Assembly: GCF_014334115.1 (NCBI RefSeq)
Contig: NZ_CP060494.1
Location: forward strand, 868,001 to 932,000
From: Sphingosinithalassobacter sp. CS137
GTDB taxonomy: Bacteria; Pseudomonadota; Alphaproteobacteria; Sphingomonadales; Sphingomonadaceae
Reading direction: 5' to 3'
Length of the DNA: 64,000 nucleotides
Positions 23,597 through 31,414 of the stretch are shown here, piece by piece (the first letter of the stretch is position 1; every line of letters begins with the position of its first letter). The notes under the pieces are model-generated. The model was given only the letters and a program-made list of their open reading frames with translations. It was not told the origin of the DNA and did no database searches. A program made the position numbers and the translations under genes.

Positions 23597-24117
23597 TGCC
23601 GCCGTTCCTCGGCCGCCTTCAGCACGTCATAGGCAGTCTGCACCGCCTGAAAGCGCTTGGCGGCCTCCGGATCGTTCGGCTTCACATCGGGGTGGTTGGC
23701 CTTGGCCATACGGCGCCACGCGGCACGCACAGCCTCGAAATCGGCGTCAGCTTCGAGCTCGAGCACTTCGAGCGCGCGCATCTCGTCGCCCGAGCGGCTG
23801 CCGTCGCCTGGCCCCGCCCAGCCATAGTGATTCGCCTCGGCATAGCCCTTGTTGGTCCGTTTCTCGTCCGCTTCGCGCTGCGCAGCCTCCTCCGCGGAAA
23901 GCCCCTGAAAATAGTCCCAGTTGCGGTTGTATTCAGCGGCGTGGCGCTCGCAGAAATACCAGCGTTCGCGGCTGTTCGGCGCCTTGGGCGCGGGGCGATC
24001 GCCAGGTTCGTCACAGCCTTCGCGATCGCACACCTTGACCTGCTGCGCCTCGCGACTGCCGCCATAGCTGCGCCAGCGGGGAAAACCCCAGTCGTAGGAT
24101 CGGGAAGAACGTACCAC
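23581..24117 (-). CDS. J-domain (DnaJ) protein
   Basis: 178 residues if translation begins at GTG 24117 (VVRSSRSYDWGFPRW); the frame stays open up to 24216, so a longer form is possible. The N-terminal half has a small Cys/His group (VCDREGCDEPG and YFCERHAAEYN) that may bind zinc. The J domain is at the very C-terminus (about residues 118-178) with ALEVLELEADADFEAV, the HPD motif in ANHPDVKPND, and FQAVQTAYDVLK. A C-terminal J domain suggests a specialised DnaK co-chaperone rather than canonical DnaJ. Confidence 0.87.
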   Translation of the reverse strand: MVRSSRSYDWGFPRWRSYGGSREAQQVKVCDREGCDEPGDRPAPKAPNSRERWYFCERHAAEYNRNWDYFQGLSAEEAAQREADEKRTNKGYAEANHYGWAGPGDGSRSGDEMRALEVLELEADADFEAVRAAWRRMAKANHPDVKPNDPEAAKRFQAVQTAYDVLKAAEERRQWRPD

Positions 24118-24243
24118 GCCGGCTAGATAAGGAGCCCCGCGCAGCTTGACCAGCGCTAGCGAATTTCGGGCGTGGCGAGGGTCGACAATCCCCCGTCGCT
24201 TGGGCAAGACGCGCACGGAATCCCTCCAAGGAGATCCTCGAAG

Positions 24244-24417
24244 GTGCTCAGCTGGTTACTCGGGCGTATGCGTTGCTTTTCCGGCAAACACGAACGGTCG
24301 CAGAAACATGCGGTGCGGCTGGATGGTGACGAACAATATACCAGCAAATGCGCCTATTGCGGAGTGCCGATGCGGCGGCTGGCAAAACGCAGGTGGATTG
24401 TCGACCGCCACGCCTGA
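24244..24417 (+). CDS. 57-residue basic protein with CxxC motif next to rnpB
   Basis: Start GTG at 24244, ten bases after a strong AAGGAG (24228-24233), which decides the start. The protein is basic (many Arg, Lys, His) with MRCFSGKHERSQKH near the middle and SKCAYCGVPMRRLAKR near the C-terminus. The Cys, His and CxxC set is compatible with a small zinc finger or zinc ribbon and with nucleic-acid binding. It is convergent with the RNase P RNA gene, only 11 nt apart. I know no assigned function. Confidence 0.7.
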   Translation: MLSWLLGRMRCFSGKHERSQKHAVRLDGDEQYTSKCAYCGVPMRRLAKRRWIVDRHA

Positions 24418-24428
24418 TCGGAAGAAAC

Positions 24429-24793
24429 GGCCAGAGGGTCTGTAAGCCGGGTTCTGTCCACCGCATCGCTGCGGATGGGCGACCATTCCTCTAGCCCCGC
24501 AGTCGCCTGCGGAGTCCAGCAACCAACCCGGGCCGCGAGGCGGAACACCTCATGCGCGGCCCCTATTCGGTCTTGCTCCCGGTGGGGTTTGCCGTGCCGC
24601 TCCCGTTACCGGTCGCGCGGTGCGCTCTTACCGCACCCTTTCACCATGGCGAGGCCGAAGCCCGCGCCGTCTGCTCTCTGTGGCACTTTCCCTGGGGTTG
24701 CCCCCGGCGGGCGTTACCCGCCACCGTTGTTCCGTGGAGCCCGGACTTTCCTCGGGTGCCCTAAGGCACACGCGGCCGCCCGACCCTCTGGCC
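24429..24793 (-). ncRNA. rnpB: RNase P RNA (bacterial class A)
   Basis: The catalytic RNA of RNase P, which cuts tRNA 5' leaders. The universally conserved 5' segment GAGGAAAGTCCGGGCTCCAC is present (minus strand, near 24735-24753), and the 3' region contains CCCGGCTTACAGA. Terminal bases GGCCAGAGGGTC (5' end) and GACCCTCTGGCC (3' end) are perfectly complementary over 12 bp and form helix P1, which sets the ends to within a few bases. The 365-nt length is normal. The gene stands alone between a small Cys protein and a 97-residue unknown. Confidence 0.96.
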
Positions 24794-24801
24794 GAGCGCC
24801 G

Positions 24802-24828
24802 ATGTAGCGCCTTCGCAGCATGCCGCAA
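24802..24828 (-). promoter_or_regulatory. probable rnpB promoter
   Basis: On the minus strand TTGCGG (24823-24828) and CTACAT (24802-24807) are 15 bases apart, and CTACAT is 8 bases from the P1 5' end. Spacing is slightly short of optimal, and the sequence is the only plausible -35/-10 pair I found. Confidence 0.45.
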
Positions 24829-24843
24829 GCGCCTTCCTGCGGT

Positions 24844-25137
24844 TCAGCCCTTCCGCCGCACTGCGGTGCCCCAGGCGTTCACTTCGACAGCAGCCGAATT
24901 GCCGCCGGGGCCGGCCGCAAGCGCCAGCCGGCGATAATCGCTGGCGACGCGCAGCACCTCGTCCGCACCCTGAACGCGCGCAGCGCGCTGCAACGCGGCG
25001 GTCGCCTCCTGCTCGGTTGGCAGCGTGACCGATGCGACCGCGTTGCCTTTCGCGTCGCGTCGCTCGATCCCCGCCAGTCGCACCCGTACGGGATTCATCA
25101 CAACGGCATCGCCATAGAGTCGCAAGTCGATTTCCAT
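24844..25137 (-). CDS. uncharacterised 97-residue protein
   Basis: The ATG at 25137 is preceded by GGAGGA. The protein starts MEIDLRLYGDAVVMNPVRVR and has no signal or membrane segment. Its second half (QGADEVLRVASDY, then AAVEVNAWGTAV) faintly resembles the oligomer-forming YbjQ/UPF0145 fold, where GANAVVGV and VSASGTAV occur in the same places. That is a weak match, so no function is assigned. It may be co-oriented with the AmpD-like gene, 80 nt upstream. Confidence 0.65.
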   Translation of the reverse strand: MEIDLRLYGDAVVMNPVRVRLAGIERRDAKGNAVASVTLPTEQEATAALQRAARVQGADEVLRVASDYRRLALAAGPGGNSAAVEVNAWGTAVRRKG

Positions 25138-25217
25138 AGCCAGTCCTCCGCTCGCCAGGATCGCGCGAAAGGCGTTGCGGGACGATTGCGAAACCAGGCT
25201 TACGACGCGCCAACCAT

Positions 25218-25919
25218 CTAGTCGTCTCCCTGTGGTCGCGGCAGAAGCAGGGCGAGTAGAATCATCCTGCTCTCGGCATCGATCATCCCGTCGACCAGCT
25301 CGGGACGAAACCGGCGCTGGAATGCGACCACTGCCGCCTGCTGATCGCCGACGTCATAGCCGAACCGGTTGAGCGCCATCAGGAAGCCGCCATCGGTCCA
25401 GCCCGGATCGATCAGTCCGCGCGTGGGCCGCGGGAGCGCCAGCCGGAGCCGCGCGAGCTTACCCCAGGGAAACAGTTCGCCCGGATCCTGCTTGCGCGCG
25501 GGCGCGATGTCCGAATGGCCGACGATGTTGCCGCGCGTCACCGCGTGGCGTTGCTTGATCGCGTGCACCAGCTGGATCACCGAGGCGATCTGCTCGTCGG
25601 GGAACGGGGAGTAACCGAATTCGTGTCCGGGATTGACGATCTCGATCCCCACCGACGCGCTGTTGATGTCGGTCGTGCCGCGCCAGTAGGAGCGGCCGGC
25701 GTGCCACGCGCGCTTCTCCTCGTCGACCAGGCGCAGGATCGTGCCGTCCTCCGCGACCACATAGTGTGACGACACCTTGGCTTCGGGGTCGCGCAGCCGG
25801 GCGATCGCCGATTCAGCATCCTGCATGCCGGTGTAGTGCAGCACGATGATGCTGACCGGCAGTTGCCGCTCGTCGAAATTGGGCGACGGCGCTTCGATGA
25901 TGTCAGGCAGGTCCTGCAT
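25218..25919 (-). CDS. AmpD-type N-acetylmuramoyl-L-alanine amidase
   Basis: 233 residues. It splits the amide bond between N-acetylmuramic acid and L-alanine, in murein or in recycled muropeptides. Zinc ligands are visible in IIVLHYTGM (His), HAGRSYWRG (His) and VGHSDIAPARKQDPG (His and Asp). The core resembles AmpD, but about 65 residues are added at the C-terminus with the pattern of a peptidoglycan-binding domain (DVGDQQAAVVAFQRRFRPE), as in AmiD-like proteins. There is no obvious export signal, so a cytosolic recycling role is plausible; an AmiD-like lipoprotein would need one. Confidence 0.92.
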   Translation of the reverse strand: MQDLPDIIEAPSPNFDERQLPVSIIVLHYTGMQDAESAIARLRDPEAKVSSHYVVAEDGTILRLVDEEKRAWHAGRSYWRGTTDINSASVGIEIVNPGHEFGYSPFPDEQIASVIQLVHAIKQRHAVTRGNIVGHSDIAPARKQDPGELFPWGKLARLRLALPRPTRGLIDPGWTDGGFLMALNRFGYDVGDQQAAVVAFQRRFRPELVDGMIDAESRMILLALLLPRPQGDD

Positions 25920-25967
25920 GGCGCCGCTGTGCCGCGAAATCGACGCCGCGGCAATCGCTCGGTCAGG

Positions 25968-26825
25968 TCAGCCGGTGGCGGCGCAGGCCGCCGGGTCGGC
26001 GAGCCGGTAAAAGCCGCGGAACTGCTCGCTCGGGCGGAATTGGCCGGTCTGGCCGATCACCGTCTCGCCCGCTCCCAGCACGAGCAGCCCGCCGGGGCGG
26101 ACGGCCCCGGCGAGCGTGTCGAACACGCGCGTGCGCAGCGACGGCGAGAAATAGAGGAGAACGTTGCGACACAGCACCAAGTCGAACTTGCCCGGCGGTG
26201 GCGGATCGGCCGCAAGATTGTGGCGACGGAATCGGATGCGGCGGACCAGTTCGGCTTTCGCGACCCATTCGCCCTCGCCGCCTTCGAACCATTCGATCAT
26301 GCGCCGCACGGGCAGTCCCCGCTGGATCTCGAACTGCGAATAGCGACCGGCCCGGGCGCGGGCGAGCGCGCTGGGCGATACATCGCTGGCGAGGATCTCC
26401 GGCGCGAGCGCCCCCTCCGCCATTCCGCGTTCGGCGAGCAGCATTGCCAGCGACAGCGGCTCCTGGCCGGTCGCGCATGCGGCGGACCAGATGCGCAGTC
26501 GGCGATGCGGCACATCCGCTTGCAGCGATGTCAGTGCATCGGCGGCCGTCTCGAGCACGGCGGCATCGCGAAAGAAGGAGGTCTCCTGATTGAGCAGCGC
26601 ATCGACGACTCGCTCCGCCAGCTTCGGCTCCGCTCGAGTGAGAAGCTTCGCCACGAGTGCGTCGGCCGACTCCAGTCCCTCGGCGCGCAGCATGGTCTTG
26701 AGCGCGGTCTCAATTCGCCAGACGCGGTTCGCCGTGATCTGTTGACCGGTGCGCTGTTCGAGCAGGCTCGCGATCAGATTCATCGCGCCGGCCGAGATCG
26801 TGCCGCTGGGCATCGGTCCCGTCAT
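25968..26825 (-). CDS. cheR: chemotaxis protein methyltransferase CheR
   Basis: 285 residues. It methylates glutamates of chemoreceptors using SAM. The N-terminal helical domain (about 10-75) includes NQETSFFRD, followed by the Rossmann-type methyltransferase domain: RIWSAACATGQEPLSLAMLL (SAM site) and FDLVLCRNVLLYFSP. The start overlaps the cheB stop by 4 nt, so it is the last gene of the cheA-W-Y-B-R operon. No receptor gene is in the window. Confidence 0.95.
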   Translation of the reverse strand: MTGPMPSGTISAGAMNLIASLLEQRTGQQITANRVWRIETALKTMLRAEGLESADALVAKLLTRAEPKLAERVVDALLNQETSFFRDAAVLETAADALTSLQADVPHRRLRIWSAACATGQEPLSLAMLLAERGMAEGALAPEILASDVSPSALARARAGRYSQFEIQRGLPVRRMIEWFEGGEGEWVAKAELVRRIRFRRHNLAADPPPPGKFDLVLCRNVLLYFSPSLRTRVFDTLAGAVRPGGLLVLGAGETVIGQTGQFRPSEQFRGFYRLADPAACAATG

Positions 26826-27895
26826 GCCGGCCGCCGACGGCTTGCAATCAGACGGCCGATCTCGTCCGGCGGGAGAATCGCACTGGCGCAGCCTGCATTG
26901 GCGACGCTACCGGGCATTCCCCAGACCGTCGAACTCTCCCGATCCTGCACCACCACGCTGCCGCCCGCCGCCGCGAGGCGGCGCGCGCCTTCGCTGCCGT
27001 CGCGGCCCATACCCGACAGGACGATGCCGAGCGTACGGTCGCCGAAGGTTTCCGCCAGCGAATCGAACATCGGATCGACGGAGGGCATGCACCCGCTCGC
27101 GACCTTCTCGTGCGAAAGGCGCACTGCCGCGCCTTCGGACATGCGTACGCAGCGCAGATGTGCGTCGCCGGGCGCGACGATGATCCGGCCGGGCCGGATC
27201 CGCATCGGATCGGTCGCGACTTCGCAGGGCCTGCTGGCGAGCACGGCAAGCTGAGTCGCGAAGTAGCTCATGAACGAGGCGGGAAGATGCTGGGTGACCA
27301 GGATCGGCACCTGAAAGGTCGGCGGGATCGCCCGCAGCACCTGGCTGAGCGCGTGGATGCCGCCGGTCGACGCACCGATCGCCACCACGTCGAAATGGTC
27401 CGGCACCGCTGCAGGTCGGAACTGGCCCGGAGCGGAGGCAGGAGCTTCGGCGGGAGCATCGAGCAGCCGGCTAAGCTTGTCCTCGAGCACCTCCGCGAAT
27501 TTGCCCGCGAACGCGCCCACGCCCGGCTTCACGAGCGTGTCTGCCGCTCCGAGCGCCAGCGCCTGGATGGTCGCCGCACCGCCCTCATCGGCCGAGGAAG
27601 AGACGATCAGAACCTTGGCACCCTGGCCCGCCGCCAAGACATCGGGCAGCGCAGTGAGCCCGTCGATCCCCGGCATCTCGATATCGAGCAGGATCACATC
27701 GACGCGCTGCGACTTCAGGGATTCGAGCGCGCGGCGCACATCGCTGACCGCATCGGCGACAACGAATCGCCCGCTTGCCTCGACCATTCGGCCGAGCACC
27801 GATCGCGCGACCACCGAATCGTCGACGATCAGGACGCGGGGATGCTCCGGCGCAGACGGAGTCGCGCGATTCGCCTGACTCTTGATGCGCGACAC
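26822..27895 (-). CDS. cheB: chemotaxis response regulator methylesterase CheB
   Basis: 357 residues, GTG start. The receiver domain (about 18-140) carries DDSVVARSVL and the phosphoacceptor in VILLDIEMPGIDG. The methylesterase/deamidase domain (about 165-352) has the catalytic Ser in AIGASTGGI, His in LVTQHLPASF and Asp in GMGRDGSEGARR. Phosphorylation by CheA should activate it to remove receptor methyl groups. The Pro/Ala linker is unremarkable. The order cheY-cheB-cheR with overlaps supports one transcript. Confidence 0.96.
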   Translation of the reverse strand: MSRIKSQANRATPSAPEHPRVLIVDDSVVARSVLGRMVEASGRFVVADAVSDVRRALESLKSQRVDVILLDIEMPGIDGLTALPDVLAAGQGAKVLIVSSSADEGGAATIQALALGAADTLVKPGVGAFAGKFAEVLEDKLSRLLDAPAEAPASAPGQFRPAAVPDHFDVVAIGASTGGIHALSQVLRAIPPTFQVPILVTQHLPASFMSYFATQLAVLASRPCEVATDPMRIRPGRIIVAPGDAHLRCVRMSEGAAVRLSHEKVASGCMPSVDPMFDSLAETFGDRTLGIVLSGMGRDGSEGARRLAAAGGSVVVQDRESSTVWGMPGSVANAGCASAILPPDEIGRLIASRRRPA

Positions 27896-27917
27896 GAGCG
27901 CGTCTCCTGCTCTTCGC

Positions 27918-28283
27918 TCAGGCGACGCCGACGATCTGGAGCTTGCTTTCGAGCGTCTCGCGATCGAACGGCTTCATGACATATTCGTCGGCCCCGGCCT
28001 CGATCGCCGCACGGATGTAGGCCATGCCGTTCTCGGTAGTGCAGAATACGACCTTCGGCCGCGTGGGAAGCCCCGAATCCTTGAGCGCGCGCAGGAAATC
28101 CATGCCGCTCATGACCGGCATGTTCCAGTCGAGCAGAATCACGTCGGGAGGAGTTGCCAGACAGCTATCGAGCGCCTCGCGACCGTCGCCGGCCTCGCGT
28201 ACCTCGAAATCCAGCGTCTCCAGAATATGCCGTGCGACCTTCCGGATGACCTTCGAGTCGTCCACGACGAGGCAGCTCTTCAT
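27918..28283 (-). CDS. cheY: chemotaxis response regulator CheY
   Basis: 121 residues from ATG at 28283, a single receiver domain. The acidic pair is in LVVDDSKVIRK, the phosphoacceptor Asp in VILLDWNMPVMSG, Thr in VVFCTTENG and Lys in YVMKPFDRE. With no output domain it should diffuse to a target, in flagellated relatives the motor switch. Those genes are not here, so a different output such as twitching or a second phosphorelay cannot be ruled out. Confidence 0.93.
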   Translation of the reverse strand: MKSCLVVDDSKVIRKVARHILETLDFEVREAGDGREALDSCLATPPDVILLDWNMPVMSGMDFLRALKDSGLPTRPKVVFCTTENGMAYIRAAIEAGADEYVMKPFDRETLESKLQIVGVA

Positions 28284-28362
28284 TGCGTTACGTTCCCCGG
28301 TCCTGCTTTGCGCCCGCATCCTTGTGCGGGAGAAGCCGTAAGCGCCACGTTAACTCGGCAAA

Positions 28363-28794
28363 TCATTCTGCGGCAGCGACTTGCCCCGGCACGAGGCTTG
28401 CCAGGTCGATCACCAGGATGGGTTCGCCGTCACGTTCGATGATGCCGCGGCCCGCCGCGCGCCACGCCCGGTCAAGCGCCACGCCGCTTCCGAGCGGCAG
28501 CAGATCGAACGGCGCGATATCGTCGAGCGAATCGACGAGCAGCGCGTAATGCTGGGCTTCGACTCGCGTGATGACTGCGCGGCGAGCGTTGTCGCTGCTC
28601 GCATCGAGCCCGAGCGCGGCCTTGGTGTCGACCACAGTCACGACCCGGCTCCGCAGCGCTGCGAGCCCGCGCACGTTCGCGTCGGCGCGCGGCACCGCAG
28701 TGACTTCGCCGATATCGACCACGGATTCGACCTGATCGGCATCGATCGCCACCGAGCGCCCGGCGATCTGGGCGACGAGATAAAGTTGCGGCAT
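28363..28794 (-). CDS. cheW: chemotaxis coupling protein CheW
   Basis: 143 residues with the CheW beta-barrel pattern: LYLVAQIAGRSVAIDADQVES, RGLAALRSRVVTVVDTKAALG, and ILVIDLASLVPGQ at the end. CheW links receptors to CheA. Its ATG overlaps the cheA stop (TGATG), so the two are coupled. The spacing to cheY is about 80 nt and may contain a weak promoter or just leader. Confidence 0.92.
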   Translation of the reverse strand: MPQLYLVAQIAGRSVAIDADQVESVVDIGEVTAVPRADANVRGLAALRSRVVTVVDTKAALGLDASSDNARRAVITRVEAQHYALLVDSLDDIAPFDLLPLGSGVALDRAWRAAGRGIIERDGEPILVIDLASLVPGQVAAAE

Positions 28795-31118
28795 CAGCAG
28801 CCTCCCTTTGCCGAAAGACGCGCTTCGAGAGCGGAGAGCAGCCCCGCGCGGTCATACCGATAGATGCTGTCATCGTCGGCGCCTGCGGCCGCCCGGCGGC
28901 TGCGCAGGCGCAGCAGCGGAGCGCCGGTGACCGGCGGCGCTTCGGAATCGTCGGCGGAAAGAACGATCGCCGGCGCTTCGCCCTGCGTGTGGCCGAGCGC
29001 CACGCGGTACCCCGCCGCTTCGAGCAGCGGCCGAACGAAGGTGCCCATCCAGCCGGCTGCACCGCCGGTCAACAGACACAGCGGGAGCTCCCGGCCTTCG
29101 TCGCGGTCGAGATGTTCGGCGAAAAGCCAGTGCACGTCGAGCAGCTCGATCTGCTCGTCACCCAACAGCACGACACCCGCGACGGGACCCGGAGCGGTCG
29201 AGGGTGCCATCTCGTCCGGCAGCATCACGATATCGCATGCCTCGTCGATCGCGTAGGCGACTTCGTTGGCGCCGTCCTTGAGACGCAGCACGCCGAGCTT
29301 GTCACGATCGCCGAAAGTGCCCTGCGCGGCGAGCGGAAGCAGCCGTCCGTCGATCGCGAGACGCAGCCGCCCGGCCGTGCGGCGAATGCTGTCCACGGTC
29401 ACTTGTTCGACGCGGTCGACAATGCCCAGCGGAACCGTGCGGCGCGCGCCATCCAGATCGACGAACAACAACGCCGGAAGGCCCGGCTGCTCGGTTTCGG
29501 TCGCTGCGGCTTCCTCGCTTTGAACCACGCCGAGGCCGCAATCGAGCCCCGCCGTGGCGGCTATTCCAGCTGGGTCGAGCAGCAGCATCGGCAGCCCGCT
29601 ATCGGGCAGCGTCTGGCCGGCATAGAGCCCCGCTGCCATCACTGCGGGCGAAGCAGGCTTGATGACGAGTTCTTCATTGTCGATCACCGTATCGACCGAA
29701 AGCGCATAGCTCGCGGCGCCGAGGCTGACGATCGCTAGCATCCGCGCACCCGGTTCGGCGCGTGCCGCGAGCCCCAGCATCGCGCCGAGATCGACCATCG
29801 GCAGTCGCCTTTCGCGCACAGTGACGACGCGCGTGCCGCCGAGTATGTCGACTCGGATCGATGCGTTGCGCTCGCTCACGATCTCCTCGATGCTGGGCCG
29901 CGAAATCGCGAAGCGCTGATCGCCCACGCCCACGACGATCGCCGAGATGATCGAAAGCGTAAGGGGGACGTGAACCGCGATCCGCAGTCCCTTGCCGGGG
30001 GCATTGTCCAGATCGATTCGGCCGCCGATCTGCTCGATGCAGGCGCGCACCACGTCCATCCCGACGCCGCGGCCGGAAAACTCCGTCACTTCATCGCGGC
30101 TCGAGAGACCGGGCTCGAAGACCAGTTCGAGCCGCTGGCGCTCGGAAAGCTCCTGAAGTTCGCGTTGGCCGCGCGTGCCGTTTGCGATCAGTTTTCGCAT
30201 GAGCCGATCGGTATCGATCCCGCGGCCGTCATCGAGAATCTCGACGATGATCTGATTGCCAGACTGCCGCGCCGACACAGTGAGCCGCCCGTTCTCGCTC
30301 TTGCCCGCCGCGCGGCGTTCGGCAGGCGATTCGATGCCATGATCGATCGAATTGCGCACCATATGGACGAGCGGATCGCGCATCAGCTCGATCATCTCGC
30401 GGTCGAGCTCGACGTCGGCGCCTTCGATCTGGAGCGTGACCGACTTGCCGAGCCCGGCCGCGGTATCGCGCACCATGCGCGGCAACGCCGAGAAAAGCGC
30501 GTCGATCTTCTGCATGCGCGTGCGCGTCACGGTATCGCGCAGCTCAGCGACGGTATGCGACATGCGCTCCAGCGCCGCTTCGATCTCCGGCTCGATTTCA
30601 GTCGCGCGCAGCCGGCGGGCAAGTTCGTTGCGGGCGAGCACCATGTCCGACATGCCGCTCATCATTCGGTCGAGCAGGTCGACGTTCAGCCGCACGCTGC
30701 GCGTCGGCGCCCGCTGTGGGACGGGGGCAGTCGCCGATGCGATCCGGTCCGATCCTTCGGCGAGCGCGGAGATCAGCAGATCCTCGCCCGAGTCGTCGAG
30801 GCTGCTGCCGGCGTCGATCGCCTCGACGATCTCGCCGATCCGATCGACCACCGCGAGCACTGCGTTGACGAGCCCGCGGTCGGGCGTGCGCTCGCCCGAT
30901 CGGACCTGCGCCAGCACATCCTCGGCGGCATGGCTGAGCCGCCCGAGCCGCGGCAGATCGAGAAAGCCGCAGCTTCCCTTCACCGTGTGGACGAAGCGAA
31001 AGATCGCGTCGAGCCGCGCCCGGTCCCCCGGCGCCGCTTCCCAAGCGACGATTTCGCCGGAAAGTGCCTCCAGCGTCTCGCGCGTCTCGGCGATGAATTC
31101 CTGCAGTAGATCGTCCAT
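28794..31118 (-). CDS. cheA: chemotaxis histidine kinase CheA with a C-terminal pseudo-receiver
   Basis: 774 residues. HPt domain at 1-105 with phosphorylated His44 (FRFVHTVKGSCGFL). A separate P2 domain is missing; a short linker leads to the dimerisation domain (about 143-205), then the ATPase domain with DPLVHMVRNSIDHGIESP, LDDGRGID and FSGRGVGMD. Two CheW-like modules follow (about 395-520 and 545-670). The last 90 residues (from LCLLTGGAAGWMGTFVRPLL) resemble a receiver but lack the phosphoacceptor Asp and the conserved Lys, so probably a degenerate, non-phosphorylated module. This is the first gene of the chemosensory operon. Confidence 0.95.
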   Translation of the reverse strand: MDDLLQEFIAETRETLEALSGEIVAWEAAPGDRARLDAIFRFVHTVKGSCGFLDLPRLGRLSHAAEDVLAQVRSGERTPDRGLVNAVLAVVDRIGEIVEAIDAGSSLDDSGEDLLISALAEGSDRIASATAPVPQRAPTRSVRLNVDLLDRMMSGMSDMVLARNELARRLRATEIEPEIEAALERMSHTVAELRDTVTRTRMQKIDALFSALPRMVRDTAAGLGKSVTLQIEGADVELDREMIELMRDPLVHMVRNSIDHGIESPAERRAAGKSENGRLTVSARQSGNQIIVEILDDGRGIDTDRLMRKLIANGTRGQRELQELSERQRLELVFEPGLSSRDEVTEFSGRGVGMDVVRACIEQIGGRIDLDNAPGKGLRIAVHVPLTLSIISAIVVGVGDQRFAISRPSIEEIVSERNASIRVDILGGTRVVTVRERRLPMVDLGAMLGLAARAEPGARMLAIVSLGAASYALSVDTVIDNEELVIKPASPAVMAAGLYAGQTLPDSGLPMLLLDPAGIAATAGLDCGLGVVQSEEAAATETEQPGLPALLFVDLDGARRTVPLGIVDRVEQVTVDSIRRTAGRLRLAIDGRLLPLAAQGTFGDRDKLGVLRLKDGANEVAYAIDEACDIVMLPDEMAPSTAPGPVAGVVLLGDEQIELLDVHWLFAEHLDRDEGRELPLCLLTGGAAGWMGTFVRPLLEAAGYRVALGHTQGEAPAIVLSADDSEAPPVTGAPLLRLRSRRAAAGADDDSIYRYDRAGLLSALEARLSAKGGC

Positions 31119-31280
31119 GGGGCCCCGGTGGCAATGCGCACGGACATCCTGGGGCAGAAGTGGTTAAGGCGCGGTTAGCCGGATGGCTCCGCTTGCCTGG
31201 GTGCGGCATTTCGGATACTGGAATCCTGCTATGACCGCCACGACCCGCCTCTACCCGCAAGTCGGTAGCGTCTCCCGCGA

Positions 31281-31393
31281 GGGTTGACGGAACGGGTCGC
31301 TGCACCCGTTCGGGGTGTGGCTTGGCGACGACGGCAGAGGACCCACGGGTCCGGCAGACACCCTGAAAAGCGCAGCAACCGGCCGTTTGGGCC
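31281..31393 (+). promoter_or_regulatory. structured element upstream of rtcB
   Basis: Several helices can be drawn in the space between cheA and rtcB. A perfect 7-bp hairpin AACGGGT (31291-31297)/ACCCGTT (31304-31310); a long-range stem GGGTGT (31313-31318)/ACACCC (31358-31363) enclosing the palindrome GGACCC AC GGGTCC (31339-31352); and a small stem at 31381-31393. Such a density of complementarity in a short leader suggests a folded RNA, perhaps a 5' regulatory region of rtcB. It resembles no riboswitch class I can name. Confidence 0.4.
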
Positions 31394-31414
31394 ATGCGAC
31401 AGGAGTGTCCGACG

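Noticed and set aside
31261-31393. Cobalamin-type or other known riboswitch before rtcB
   Set aside because: The B12-box and the other consensus pieces of known riboswitches are absent; only generic stems could be drawn, so it is recorded as unexplained structure.
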